57,303 bases of DNA from a virus, in IMG/VR virus record IMGVR_UViG_3300005965_000006, positions 1-57,303 of that record. One strand, 5' to 3'. The notes under the pieces are model-generated. The model had not been told where the DNA came from, made no database searches, and saw only the letters and a program-made list of their open reading frames with translations. Numbering within the stretch: position 1 is the stretch's first letter; every line of letters starts with the position of its first letter. The position numbers and the translations under genes were made by a program. Of the stretch, positions 35,072 to 43,645 are shown piece by piece.

Positions 35072-35094
35072 TCAGCGCAGAATTAGGAAGAGCT

Positions 35095-36660
35095 ATGAAT
35101 ATAGAACAGATTGCAAAGGAGCTAATGGAACTCTTTAGCGGGCTGGAAAATGGTCATGGGACATATAATCCACAGGTTACTGATGCCAAGGGTAAGTTAG
35201 TTGGACATGCTGAATTTATTCACGAACCTGCTACACTTACTACCTGGATTAATCATGTTAAAGGTGACCTTGGGGTAGGAATGGGTCCTATAAACAATTC
35301 AAGCCAGTGTCGTTGGGGGGCTATAGATATTGATGACTACAATATTAACCATTCAAAACTTATAAAGAAAATAATAGAATTAAAGTTTCCACTAATCTGT
35401 GTAAAGTCTAAATCAGGTGGCGCTCACTTGATGATGTTTATGACAGATTGGGTTCCAGCAGAGCTTGTTAAAGATAGATTAACTGAGATGGCTGCTGCTT
35501 TAGGGCATGCTTATGGTAAGAATAATAAGCCGACAGAGGTTTTTCCTAGGCAGTCGACTATCCTCTCGGACAGAGGCGATTGTGGTAACTGGTTGAATAT
35601 TCCTTATTTTGGTGGGGATGATTCAAATAGATATGCTCTTGATGAGAATGCTGAAAGATTGTCTACAGAGAAGTTTATAGAGGTCGCTAATAAGAGCAAG
35701 ATAACAGAAGACCAATTAAAAGCATTGGATGTTGCTGCTGTTCAATTAACCAAGTCTGAGTTTGCTGACGCCCCTTTTTGTTTAGGACAAATTTGTGAAG
35801 AAGGAAGTGTTTTAGAAGGTAACAGGAATATTTTTATGTATAATATGGGTGTATTGGCTCAAAAGATACATCCACACAATAGAGAAGAACGAAATGCTCT
35901 TATGGAGCGTTGGAATCAAGAACTATGCGACCCAGCTCTTTCAGCTAAAGAAATATGTGACTTACAATCCTCGCTAGATAAACACCCTGATTATAAGTAT
36001 CAATGTAAAGAATCTTTACTGCGGAGCTATTGTAATAATGCTATTTGTAAAACAAGGAAGCATGGTTTAAGTGGTGCTTGCCACATGCCTGCTCTTGCAG
36101 ACTTAACTAGATTGAATAGTAGTCCAGCAATATTTTTCTTACAGGTGAATAATGTTAGAGTAGAATTTGCTGATGTTAATGAATTAATTCAACAACCTAG
36201 ATTTCAAGCTTGTTGTGTAGAACAGGCAAACGTGATGCCTCCAACACTAAAGAAGTCAGAATGGACAGACCTTATAAATCAATTACTTGAAGATGTTAGA
36301 ATAATAGAGGCTTCACCAGATGCTTCTATAGAGGCTAAGTTAGAAGAGTTACTTGAATCTTTTGCTGAACAAATGTCTGCAGGATTAGACAGACAAGATA
36401 TTACAAGAGGATTACCGTGGTTTGATAAGAAAACACAGAAAACTGTATTTAAACTTCATGCCCTTGAGTCATTCCTTGCAAATAACAAATTTAGACAAAT
36501 GTCCAGGGGCCAATTAATAAATAAATTAAAATCCTGGGGCGGAGAGAGCAAACAAATAAAGATAAACGGTAAGAACCATAATGTATGGCAACTAACTATA
36601 GATAACATAGCTAATAAAGTATTTGATATTGAATTGAAAACGGAGAAAGATATATTGTGA
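35095..36660 (+). CDS. Archaeo-eukaryotic-type (AEP) primase (521 aa)
   Basis: Catalytic signature of AEP primases as in TOTE-type and phage primases: RWGAIDIDDY (metal-binding Asp pair near residue 83), KSKSGGAHLMMF (SxGxH-like motif) and EVFPRQ with GNWLNIPYFGG. A Cys cluster (CKESLLRSYCNNAICKTR) around residues 303-320 may bind zinc. It would make primers, or act as primase-polymerase, at the fork. The C-terminus (about 430-515) is basic and may bind DNA or a helicase. There is no DnaB-type domain. Confidence 0.82.
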   Translation: MNIEQIAKELMELFSGLENGHGTYNPQVTDAKGKLVGHAEFIHEPATLTTWINHVKGDLGVGMGPINNSSQCRWGAIDIDDYNINHSKLIKKIIELKFPLICVKSKSGGAHLMMFMTDWVPAELVKDRLTEMAAALGHAYGKNNKPTEVFPRQSTILSDRGDCGNWLNIPYFGGDDSNRYALDENAERLSTEKFIEVANKSKITEDQLKALDVAAVQLTKSEFADAPFCLGQICEEGSVLEGNRNIFMYNMGVLAQKIHPHNREERNALMERWNQELCDPALSAKEICDLQSSLDKHPDYKYQCKESLLRSYCNNAICKTRKHGLSGACHMPALADLTRLNSSPAIFFLQVNNVRVEFADVNELIQQPRFQACCVEQANVMPPTLKKSEWTDLINQLLEDVRIIEASPDASIEAKLEELLESFAEQMSAGLDRQDITRGLPWFDKKTQKTVFKLHALESFLANNKFRQMSRGQLINKLKSWGGESKQIKINGKNHNVWQLTIDNIANKVFDIELKTEKDIL

Positions 36661-36860
36661 TGGGAAAACAAATGAAAATAATACCAATATATAAATGTTG
36701 GCTTATAGGGTATAAAGGCCAAAGACAAAAAGTTGAATGGGAAACATCTAATAAAGAATACGCAGAAGAATTTGCTCGTGTAAAAAATGAATATTATAAA
36801 GAGCAAGGTTTTGGCTTACATATAGAAATTGAAGAGGTTACTCATGAAGAAATCAGTTAA
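36660..36860 (+). CDS. Small unknown protein (66 aa)
   Basis: ATG 36660 overlaps the TGA of the primase gene. Contains IYKCWLIGYKGQRQKVEW. It overlaps the 5' end of the helicase gene and thus couples primase and helicase translation. No family recognised. Confidence 0.55.
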   Translation: MGKQMKIIPIYKCWLIGYKGQRQKVEWETSNKEYAEEFARVKNEYYKEQGFGLHIEIEEVTHEEIS

Positions 36861-38379
36861 GGTCTTAGGTCCTCCGGGCACAGGGAAAACTACTCATTTA
36901 TTAAATCTTGTAGGAGAAGCTTTAAATGAAGGGGTTCAACCCACAGATATATGTTTTACAACATTCTCAAGGGCAGGTGTTATAGAAGCTAAAGAGAGAG
37001 CAAGAGAAAAATTTGGTCTCTCCCGAGATGATATGAGATATTTCACTACTATTCATGCAATGTGTTTCAGAGCGCTTAATCTCTCCAGGGATAAAGTATT
37101 CGGTGGGAAACTGCTCGGAGCTTTCGCTAAACAATTGGGCCTAAAGCTCACGTGGGAAACTGAAGAAGGAATCTTTGCTGCCACTAAGGATGATAGGATT
37201 ATTAATATAATCAATTATGCAGAGGTTACAAGGCAAAATGTACGGGAAGTCTGGGAGCAGCATAAAGATATAGTTCCTTGGTACGAGCTTGTACGGGTAA
37301 TTGATGCTATGAAGATATTTAAAGAACAGAATAAGTTAACCTCATACAATGATATGATTATAGAAGTAGCTGAGAACCCACATATACAGTTACCTAAGTT
37401 CAAGTACTTGTTCATTGACGAAGCGCAAGATTCCTCTACCATTCAATGGAGCGTCATCAAAAATAAACTTCTTGGACAAGCTGAAAATGTTTACTTTGCT
37501 GGAGATGATGACCAAGCTATATTTGCCTGGGCCGGGGCTGATGTTAATGAGTTCATAGATATAAAGACTGATGAGACCACTGTCCTTGGTCAATCTTACC
37601 GTTGCCCTAAGACAGTGCAGACAATAGCTGATAGGGTCACTAACCGCATATCCAAGAGGTTGCCGAAAGAGTGGGCACCTGTTGAAGATGAGGGTGAGAT
37701 ACAAATTATCCGTAGTATTCACGAGGCTCCGCTAGAGAAAGGTAAGTGGTTGTTTTTAGGTAGGAATAGGAGTGTATTAAAGAATTTTGAGAAGGACCTT
37801 AGACTCAAGGGCTTTTATTATGAGACTAAAAATAATACAGCAACAGACCGCGCTTGGAAACCTTCTATGGAATATGCTCTGTATGAGCTTGCTCGGAAGT
37901 ACTGGTATTTTCAGGAATATAAAATGACAGATAAGAAAAGTCTCCTTCACGTTCTAGAAAATACTGCGCTCGCCCCTAATCTAAATAAGTATAAGAAGGA
38001 GTTACCTGATTTCATTAAGATGTCAAGTGCTCCTTCCGAGATTAGGGATTATTTCAATAATAGAAGTTGGGCAGAAGGAATAGTTACACATTCCTTTAAA
38101 GCTAAAGGCTATATTCAGGCTATGATAATGAGAGGAGAACAGCTTAATGAGACACCTCGTTTAAGACTTTCTACTATACATTCAATAAAAGGAGGGGAGA
38201 GCGAAAATGTTATTATTAGTTTGGACCTATCGGAATCTAGCTATAATGCTTTACAGAACAGTAAGTTTAGAGATGAAGAACTGCGGGTATTATATGTTGG
38301 TCTTACCCGCGCTAGTAAGAGACTTTATCTTTTGTATCCAGAGACTGACATGAACTATTTAGAGTACTTAAGAAAATAG
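36844..38379 (+). CDS. UvrD/Rep-type SF1 helicase (511 aa)
   Basis: Motifs in order: GPPGTGKTT (Walker A), FTTFSRAGV, FIDEAQDSS (Walker B), AGDDDQAIFAWAGAD (motif III), LGQSYRCPKTVQ (motif IV), LSTIHSIKGGESENVII (motif V) and VLYVGLTRASKRLYLL (motif VI). ATP-dependent 3'-5' unwinding is expected; it may be the replicative helicase, as no DnaB homologue was found. ATG 36844 with GAGG upstream is preferred to 36829. Confidence 0.92.
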   Translation: MKKSVKVLGPPGTGKTTHLLNLVGEALNEGVQPTDICFTTFSRAGVIEAKERAREKFGLSRDDMRYFTTIHAMCFRALNLSRDKVFGGKLLGAFAKQLGLKLTWETEEGIFAATKDDRIINIINYAEVTRQNVREVWEQHKDIVPWYELVRVIDAMKIFKEQNKLTSYNDMIIEVAENPHIQLPKFKYLFIDEAQDSSTIQWSVIKNKLLGQAENVYFAGDDDQAIFAWAGADVNEFIDIKTDETTVLGQSYRCPKTVQTIADRVTNRISKRLPKEWAPVEDEGEIQIIRSIHEAPLEKGKWLFLGRNRSVLKNFEKDLRLKGFYYETKNNTATDRAWKPSMEYALYELARKYWYFQEYKMTDKKSLLHVLENTALAPNLNKYKKELPDFIKMSSAPSEIRDYFNNRSWAEGIVTHSFKAKGYIQAMIMRGEQLNETPRLRLSTIHSIKGGESENVIISLDLSESSYNALQNSKFRDEELRVLYVGLTRASKRLYLLYPETDMNYLEYLRK

Positions 38380-38389
38380 GAGACACAGT

Positions 38390-38740
38390 ATGGAAATCTT
38401 TGTAGAAAGCCTATGTAAAGGTAAAAAATTTGAACCTGTAAAATTGGTAGTTCGTGCTGACCAATTAGTGAAAAAGGAAAATCTTGCAGCACTTAAAGAC
38501 CAGGTTATTGATGTATTAGAAAAAAATAGCCAGACTTATGTTGATAAGTTTATACCTGGTAAATTTGGAAAAGGTGAGAAGTATGCTCTTGTGTTTGTCT
38601 ATAGTATTATAGATACTTATAACTTTGAGAAGGATGAGTGGACTGACCCGCAAGCAAGTATAGATTTGTTTGAAGTAAGAGCTTTTCAATCTACTCCAAT
38701 TATACAGACAGCAGGAGGTATGCCGCCCCAAAAAGGATAG
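38390..38740 (+). CDS. Unknown replication-region protein (116 aa)
   Basis: Starts after AGGAGACACAGT. Beta-rich with KFEPVKLVVRADQLV and YALVFVYSIIDTYNF; size fits a small ssDNA-binding protein, but aromatic and basic OB-fold markers are not clear. The C-terminus ends in Gly/Pro (QTAGGMPPQKG) rather than an acidic tail. Co-transcribed with the helicase. Confidence 0.55.
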   Translation: MEIFVESLCKGKKFEPVKLVVRADQLVKKENLAALKDQVIDVLEKNSQTYVDKFIPGKFGKGEKYALVFVYSIIDTYNFEKDEWTDPQASIDLFEVRAFQSTPIIQTAGGMPPQKG

Positions 38741-38753
38741 AAAAACAAGCCGA

Positions 38754-38782
38754 TTCTATCATCAGCTAGAAAAATGTATAAT
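38754..38782 (+). promoter_or_regulatory. Possible promoter for the 38.9 kb genes
   Basis: TTCTAT (38754), 17 bases, TATAAT (38777-38782) inside a 132-base gap. A six-codon frame (MEKKQL) with its own GAAAGGA follows at 38833 and might be a leader peptide. Both assignments are weak. Confidence 0.35.
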
Positions 38783-38872
38783 AAATTTGTAGACAGTTAG
38801 TTGTAAATTAAAGTAGACGAAAGGATTAAATCATGGAAAAAAAACAATTATAAAAATACAGGTGGTAACAAC

Positions 38873-39232
38873 ATGAATATAAGAGATGTACAAGAACAAG
38901 TAAAACGAGAACTTGAGGATGCTCATTTCAGGCGTCGTGTTGAAATGGAAAAGAAAAGACTATTATCTAAACAAACATTTAAAGGGTTTATAGATAACTT
39001 AATCCCTTTTACACTTATCTCTAAATTAACTATAGACGGTTATAGAGAGATAATAAAACATCAAAGAGATAAAATAAAAGAACTTACTTTTGATAAAGAA
39101 CCTCTTCAACAACGTATCTTAACACTCCAAGAAGAGAACTTTAAATTAAAACATGGTGAAGAGGTTCTTTCTCTCACTGAACAACAAATTATAGATGATA
39201 TGAAGAAGTTGAATCCGAAAGGTTGGGACTAA
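38873..39232 (+). CDS. Coiled-coil protein (119 aa)
   Basis: Highly basic N-terminus (VQEQVKRELEDAHFRRRVEM) followed by helices with heptads up to residue 110. Start after CAGGTGGTAACAAC. Its stop overlaps the next start (TAATG). Possibly an oligomeric partner of the nucleotidyltransferase-like protein. Confidence 0.55.
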   Translation: MNIRDVQEQVKRELEDAHFRRRVEMEKKRLLSKQTFKGFIDNLIPFTLISKLTIDGYREIIKHQRDKIKELTFDKEPLQQRILTLQEENFKLKHGEEVLSLTEQQIIDDMKKLNPKGWD

Positions 39233-40143
39233 TGAATAGAAAAAATATAAAAGCTGTATTATCTAAAAAGTTTAATGCTTTTGTGGATAGTATAGAAGAT
39301 GAGAAAGTTAAGAAGTTGGTTAAGAAAAATTCCATGATAACGGGAGGGGCAATAGTCTCCATGTTAATGAAGGAGAAGATTAATGACTTCGATATATACT
39401 TTACTAATAAGGAGACAGCTCTTGCTGTAGCTGAATACTATGTTGCTAAGTTCAGAGAAGCACATAAAAATAAGTTCAATGATGTCAATTTAAAAGTTAT
39501 AGATATGACACAAAATGAAAAGAACCCTCAGGAACGTATAAAAATATTCATACGTTCTGATGGAGTAATAGAAGAAGATGATAGCGGAATAACTGATGAA
39601 ACAGAACCAAATGAACCTGACGCTATGGAATATATGTTGGATGACGAAGTAAAGGAGAAAGAGGATGCGCAAGAAAAACCAAAATACAGACCAATCTGGT
39701 TATCTGCCAATGCTATATCCTTATCCGAGAAGGTTCAACTCATCGTTAGATTCTACGGGGACCCTGAGACTATCCACAGTAACTATGATTTTGTGCATTG
39801 CACTAGCTACTGGCTTTCTGGCACCAGCGAGCTTGTCCTTCGTCCAGAAGCATTGGAAGCAATTATTGCCAGGGAACTACGGTATATTGGTTCCAAGTAC
39901 CCAGTCTGTTCACTCATTAGAACAAGAAAGTTTATCAAAAGAGGTTTCACAATCAATGCAGGACAATATCTAAAGATGTGTCTTCAAGTTTCGCAATTAA
40001 ACCTCTTGGACCTGCAAACCTTAGAAGACCAGCTTATAGGTGTTGATTCAGCTTATTTCAATCAGGTAATAAACTACTTTAATGAGAACCCTGATAAATT
40101 AGATGCCTCTTATTTAGTAGAAGTAATTAATAGAATTTTTTAA
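39232..40143 (+). CDS. Nucleotidyltransferase-fold protein (303 aa)
   Basis: The signature ITGGAIVSMLMKEKINDFDIYF matches the GG...D-x-D core of the polymerase-beta-like nucleotidyltransferase superfamily (GG near residue 40, DFDIYF near 53-58). Residues 110-150 form an acidic insert (DDSGITDETEPNEPD). This protein type recurs in phage genomes; its substrate is not known. Could modify an RNA, tRNA or protein. Contains one ACCTCTTGG copy (in NLLDLQ). Confidence 0.7.
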   Translation: MNRKNIKAVLSKKFNAFVDSIEDEKVKKLVKKNSMITGGAIVSMLMKEKINDFDIYFTNKETALAVAEYYVAKFREAHKNKFNDVNLKVIDMTQNEKNPQERIKIFIRSDGVIEEDDSGITDETEPNEPDAMEYMLDDEVKEKEDAQEKPKYRPIWLSANAISLSEKVQLIVRFYGDPETIHSNYDFVHCTSYWLSGTSELVLRPEALEAIIARELRYIGSKYPVCSLIRTRKFIKRGFTINAGQYLKMCLQVSQLNLLDLQTLEDQLIGVDSAYFNQVINYFNENPDKLDASYLVEVINRIF

Positions 40144-40200
40144 CTTGGTAGCGTTGAGAGTCAGCGGCCAAGGGTAGTAGACAAAAGAGGGAGACAAATT

Positions 40201-40488
40201 ATGTCAATGCTAAAAACAACAAAACGAGTAAGAAGAGAAACTACTTTCAGGTATATTGTTTGCGATGATTGTGGTAAAAAGTTGACGAAAGATTTCGAAG
40301 ACTGGCAAAAAGTAGTCGATGATTTCAACAACAAAAAAGATTCTCACGATTACTCCATAGCCCGTACGAACCAAGGGTGGAAACATTCTTGTTGTTCTAC
40401 TCAACAGGAACTCTTAGATAAACACAATAGGAAAGTCGAAAAATTACCAGCTTGTGTAGCTGATGCTATGAAAGTAGTAACAGCCTAG
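40201..40488 (+). CDS. Zinc-binding protein (95 aa)
   Basis: Begins after AGGGAGACAAATT. Two Cys pairs, CDDCGKKLT (residues 22-25) and SCCS (around 64), flank a helical segment (FEDWQKVVDDFNNK). The next gene encodes a shorter relative with the same CDxC...W-x(2-3)-C layout, so the two form a tandem duplication. Likely nucleic-acid or protein binding. Confidence 0.6.
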   Translation: MSMLKTTKRVRRETTFRYIVCDDCGKKLTKDFEDWQKVVDDFNNKKDSHDYSIARTNQGWKHSCCSTQQELLDKHNRKVEKLPACVADAMKVVTA

Positions 40489-40511
40489 GCTATTGGGAAA
40501 GGAGTTCTATA

Positions 40512-40700
40512 GTGAGTATTCATACGAAGTATGGGGAAACTATAGTCGTATGCGACAGCTGCCAATCTGAGGCAGCTGTTGGCATCGATTTTGAAACCGC
40601 CCTACAAAACTTTAAATCCCTTGATGGAAAGTTTCATAAAGAAGACGGTACTTGGTACCATTATTGTAGTCAAATATGCAAGGATAATGAAAGGGTATAG
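40512..40700 (+). CDS. Zinc-binding protein, GTG start (62 aa)
   Basis: GTG 40512 is preceded by AAAGGAG. CDSCQSEAAVG and YHYCSQIC provide four Cys ligands, spaced as in the 40201 gene: FETALQNFKSLDGK corresponds to FEDWQKVVDDFNNK. Separated by two bases from the MazG-like gene, so probably co-translated. Confidence 0.6.
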   Translation: MSIHTKYGETIVVCDSCQSEAAVGIDFETALQNFKSLDGKFHKEDGTWYHYCSQICKDNERV

Positions 40701-40702
40701 TT

Positions 40703-41677
40703 ATGGAAGAAAAGAAATTCACTGATAATTCAGCTTTAAAGGCAATACTTTATGCTGATGTTATTCAATTTAACAGGGATGTTATTGGAACACCTGTAAG
40801 AATGGATACAGGTTGTTTATCAGAGCCTAGATTAGAATTTGCTAAGAAAGTTTTAACAGAGGAAATAAGTGAGTTTGAGGAGGCTCATACAATGAACGAT
40901 AGCTCTGAGGCTCTAGACGCTATGATAGATTTAATCTACTATGCTTTTGGTAGGCTTTATGAAATGGGTGTTTCAGCTTTAGATTTTGTTAAAGCTTGGG
41001 ATGCTGTGCATGAAGCTAATATGAAGAAAGTCAAAGGAGATAAAGGTAGAGGCTCTGACCAGGATGCTATTAAACCCGAAGGTTGGAAGAAACCTGAAAT
41101 AAAACAGATAGTGGAAACTTATTCTGTTCCTACAGATAATCTTTCAGTAGAACAACAAGCTTATATACGTGGTCTTGAGGAAGAGAATCAAAGACTATTG
41201 CAAGAACAAAATAAACCTGGTGTTAAATTTACACTTGAAAGTTGGACTGAAGCAGTAAATGTAGCAGCTGAAGCTAAGCTTAGGGAGGGTGGTTATACCC
41301 ATCATACAGCAAAGGAAGCTCATGGAACTTGTACAGGAAGATTCTCTCATAAAAAACCTAATATGTCTGATACCTCAGAAGTACTAGATTATCAAAATTA
41401 TTTAGGTGAATTAGATATTGCACAACCTTTTATAGAATGTGCAGAACTCCGTAAAAAGAAGGGTGCCGATTACAGGGGGTCTGATATAGAAATGAAGGAC
41501 TACTTTCCCTTCGGATTATTATCTTACACACAAATGCTCCATACTAAAAACCTCAGGCTCAGGAGCCTTGTGGCAAATGGTAGAACCCCCAAGAATGAAT
41601 CAGTTCGGGATACGCTCCTCGATATGATAAACTATGCTTGTTTTGCAATCGAGGCAATTGACAAAGGAGAAGTGTAA
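40703..41677 (+). CDS. MazG-like NTP pyrophosphohydrolase fused to DUF1599-like domain (324 aa)
   Basis: Residues 10-115 have the all-alpha pyrophosphohydrolase pattern: KKVLTEEISEFEEAH (ExxE) and EALDAMIDLIYYAFG (metal-binding ExxxD). Residues 245-324 (GADYRGSDIEMKDYFPFG, LLSYTQMLHTKNLRL, RDTLLDMINYACFAIEAI) look like DUF1599, often linked to nucleotide metabolism. It may hydrolyse a non-canonical or unwanted dNTP. The next gene starts inside its stop, placing it in the pyrimidine cluster. Confidence 0.75.
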   Translation: MEEKKFTDNSALKAILYADVIQFNRDVIGTPVRMDTGCLSEPRLEFAKKVLTEEISEFEEAHTMNDSSEALDAMIDLIYYAFGRLYEMGVSALDFVKAWDAVHEANMKKVKGDKGRGSDQDAIKPEGWKKPEIKQIVETYSVPTDNLSVEQQAYIRGLEEENQRLLQEQNKPGVKFTLESWTEAVNVAAEAKLREGGYTHHTAKEAHGTCTGRFSHKKPNMSDTSEVLDYQNYLGELDIAQPFIECAELRKKKGADYRGSDIEMKDYFPFGLLSYTQMLHTKNLRLRSLVANGRTPKNESVRDTLLDMINYACFAIEAIDKGEV

Positions 41678-42567
41678 TGCCAACATATCTCAATTCATTT
41701 AATGCACAATACCATCATTTACTTCATAGAGTAATGGAGCATGGAATAGAAGAAGTTAATGAGAGAACAGGAGCAAGAAGTAAAGCTCTTCCTCACATGG
41801 TGCTATCTTCTCCAATACAACGACATATTGAAGTAGTTGGAGCCCGGAGAGTATTTCCTAAATCTGCAGCAGCTGAACTTGCTTGGTGTTTATCAGGAGA
41901 TAAAAATATTGAATGGCTTCAACAGCATACTCCCATGTGGAACCAATTTACTAATGAACATAATGAAATAGATTGTGCTTATGGATGGAGATGGCAAACA
42001 GCTTTCAACCGAGACCAGTTACAAATGGCAATTGATGCTCTCAAGAAAGACACAACAGACAGGCAAATTGTAGTTATGGCATGGGACCCAAGAGTCGATG
42101 GGCTGGGGAATCGTTGGTCAAAGAACGTTCCCTGCCCCATTGGCTTCATGGTTAATATTATTGACAATAAATTAAACCTCACTATGTTGATGAGAAGCTC
42201 CGATGTAGTTGTGGGATTGGTATATGATTCCATTTTTTACGAACTCCTCTTGGTCGCGCTGGCTAATGAACTTGGTGTTGGTTATGGAATGTTTACTGCT
42301 TTTCTTAATCACGCTCATATATATAAAAGTCATTGGGGTATAGCTGAGCAGATGATTAGAAATCTTGATGATTACCTCTGTACTGGAATACCTAAACAAG
42401 ATATGTATATTCCACAAGATTTTCTTATCTCAGGTCTTATAGAAGCCTGGGGTATTACAGAGATTAAAAAGGACCCAGATTCTTATGTGGATTATATTAA
42501 AAGTTTAACTACAAAACCTAAAAGTAGTCCTAAGGCAATGTTAGTAAAACCAGAGGTAATAGAATGA
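41677..42567 (+). CDS. Thymidylate synthase-family enzyme, probable dCMP hydroxymethylase (296 aa)
   Basis: Aligns by eye with ThyA: VPCPIGF holds the nucleophile Cys153; MRSSDVVVGL carries the phosphate-binding Arg-Ser and conserved Asp; NHAHIYKSH matches the His-x-Tyr motif. Where thymidylate synthases have Asn for uracil recognition (GLPFNIASY), this protein has Asp184 (GLVYDSIFY). The same Asn-to-Asp change marks T4-type dCMP hydroxymethylase and switches laboratory thymidylate synthase to dCMP. So it may make hydroxymethyl-dCMP rather than dTMP. It overlaps the dCMP deaminase by four bases. Confidence 0.82.
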   Translation: MPTYLNSFNAQYHHLLHRVMEHGIEEVNERTGARSKALPHMVLSSPIQRHIEVVGARRVFPKSAAAELAWCLSGDKNIEWLQQHTPMWNQFTNEHNEIDCAYGWRWQTAFNRDQLQMAIDALKKDTTDRQIVVMAWDPRVDGLGNRWSKNVPCPIGFMVNIIDNKLNLTMLMRSSDVVVGLVYDSIFYELLLVALANELGVGYGMFTAFLNHAHIYKSHWGIAEQMIRNLDDYLCTGIPKQDMYIPQDFLISGLIEAWGITEIKKDPDSYVDYIKSLTTKPKSSPKAMLVKPEVIE

Positions 42568-43124
42568 AAAGAAAAGAGATTGAGTTAATACGTACTTTCC
42601 CCGATAAAATAGCTAAAGAAGTCTATTATATGAATTTAGCAATTGCAGTGTCCAAGAGGTCGACTTGTTTAGATAAGCAAGTTGGCGCTGTCCTAGTAGA
42701 CAACTACGGTAAAATTATAAGTTCAGGTTTTAACGGGGCTCCTTCTGGTTTTATTCATTGTACTGATACTAATCACTGTCATAAAGATAACGGTGATGCC
42801 TGTATAGCAGTACACGCTGAAGCTAATGCTATAGCCCAAGCAGGACGAGAGGCTACAGGTTGCACCTTATATGTAACACATTCTCCTTGTCTTGAATGTA
42901 CAAAGTTGATACTTAATGCTAAGATACTTCAAGTAGTAGCTTTAGAAATGTATTCAAAACATAAGAAGTATCCTAAATTATGTCCTGATATGCTATTTAA
43001 TGATACAAAGACAAATTTACTTTACCTTAAACCTATGTTAAACAATACACCAAAACAACCTTGTTTTAGGGACCCAATACAAGAATGTACTGGTTGCTAT
43101 GAACGTTGTTACGAAGACAGCTAG
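42564..43124 (+). CDS. dCMP/CMP deaminase (186 aa)
   Basis: Zinc-dependent cytidine/deoxycytidylate deaminase: VHAEANAIAQAG supplies the His-Ala-Glu site and SPCLECTKLIL the two Cys ligands; an additional Cys/His cluster (CTDTNHCHKDNGDAC) matches the extra zinc site of dCMP deaminases. It would supply dUMP from dCMP. Start ATG overlaps the preceding stop. One CCAAGAGGT copy lies near its 5' end. Confidence 0.9.
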   Translation: MKRKEIELIRTFPDKIAKEVYYMNLAIAVSKRSTCLDKQVGAVLVDNYGKIISSGFNGAPSGFIHCTDTNHCHKDNGDACIAVHAEANAIAQAGREATGCTLYVTHSPCLECTKLILNAKILQVVALEMYSKHKKYPKLCPDMLFNDTKTNLLYLKPMLNNTPKQPCFRDPIQECTGCYERCYEDS

Positions 43125-43206
43125 TTAACGGCTATAAGTTAATATATAACTATATATTTTAGAAGCAAAAAATTCGACTGTATAAACTTCAACTGGAGCC
43201 TATTTT

Positions 43207-43479
43207 ATGTATTATAGTTTTTATTTAAACGATAAACAAGAACTCTTTAAAATAAAGCCTTTAGGACAAAATTTTGAAATGGCTATTTATAGATTTAGAG
43301 AAGATGTAAAAGCTTTTAAAGGATTATTCCCAGTAGAAAGTGATTCAAAGTTTAGAACAGTATTTCCTACATTTGAAATGAGATTCATAAACACTAAGAA
43401 TAAAGGAGCAACAAAAGGCCATAAACCTAAGAAATCAATAGAAAGAGAATATATGAGGATAAGTGCATTATATGACTAA
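43207..43479 (+). CDS. Unknown protein (90 aa)
   Basis: Follows an 82-base gap with an AT-rich stretch and the word TTCGACTGTATAAAC, a possible promoter. Basic C-terminus (NKGATKGHKPKKS). No family recognised. Its stop overlaps the next start. Confidence 0.55.
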   Translation: MYYSFYLNDKQELFKIKPLGQNFEMAIYRFREDVKAFKGLFPVESDSKFRTVFPTFEMRFINTKNKGATKGHKPKKSIEREYMRISALYD

Positions 43480-43645
43480 TCAATTAATACTATCAAATAG
43501 TACAGATAAATGGGTAACTTTTGCTGTATTCTATGAGGAAGGTTATAGACCAAATAATACACCACTTATTATAGAAGTACCTCCTCACATACAACCAAAA
43601 GTTAATGGACCAGTAATAGAAGTGAGGATATTAAAAAATGAGTAA
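43472..43645 (+). CDS. Unknown beta-rich protein (57 aa)
   Basis: ATG 43472 overlaps the preceding TAA by the ATGA-like arrangement. Sequence VTFAVFYEEGYRPNNTPLII suggests a small beta domain. Ends eight bases after the start of the disrupted frame that follows. Confidence 0.5.
   Translation: MTNQLILSNSTDKWVTFAVFYEEGYRPNNTPLIIEVPPHIQPKVNGPVIEVRILKNE

Noticed and set aside
38833-38853. Six-codon leader peptide MEKKQL
   Set aside because: It has a ribosome site but no repeated regulatory codons and no attenuator hairpin behind it; too short to claim.
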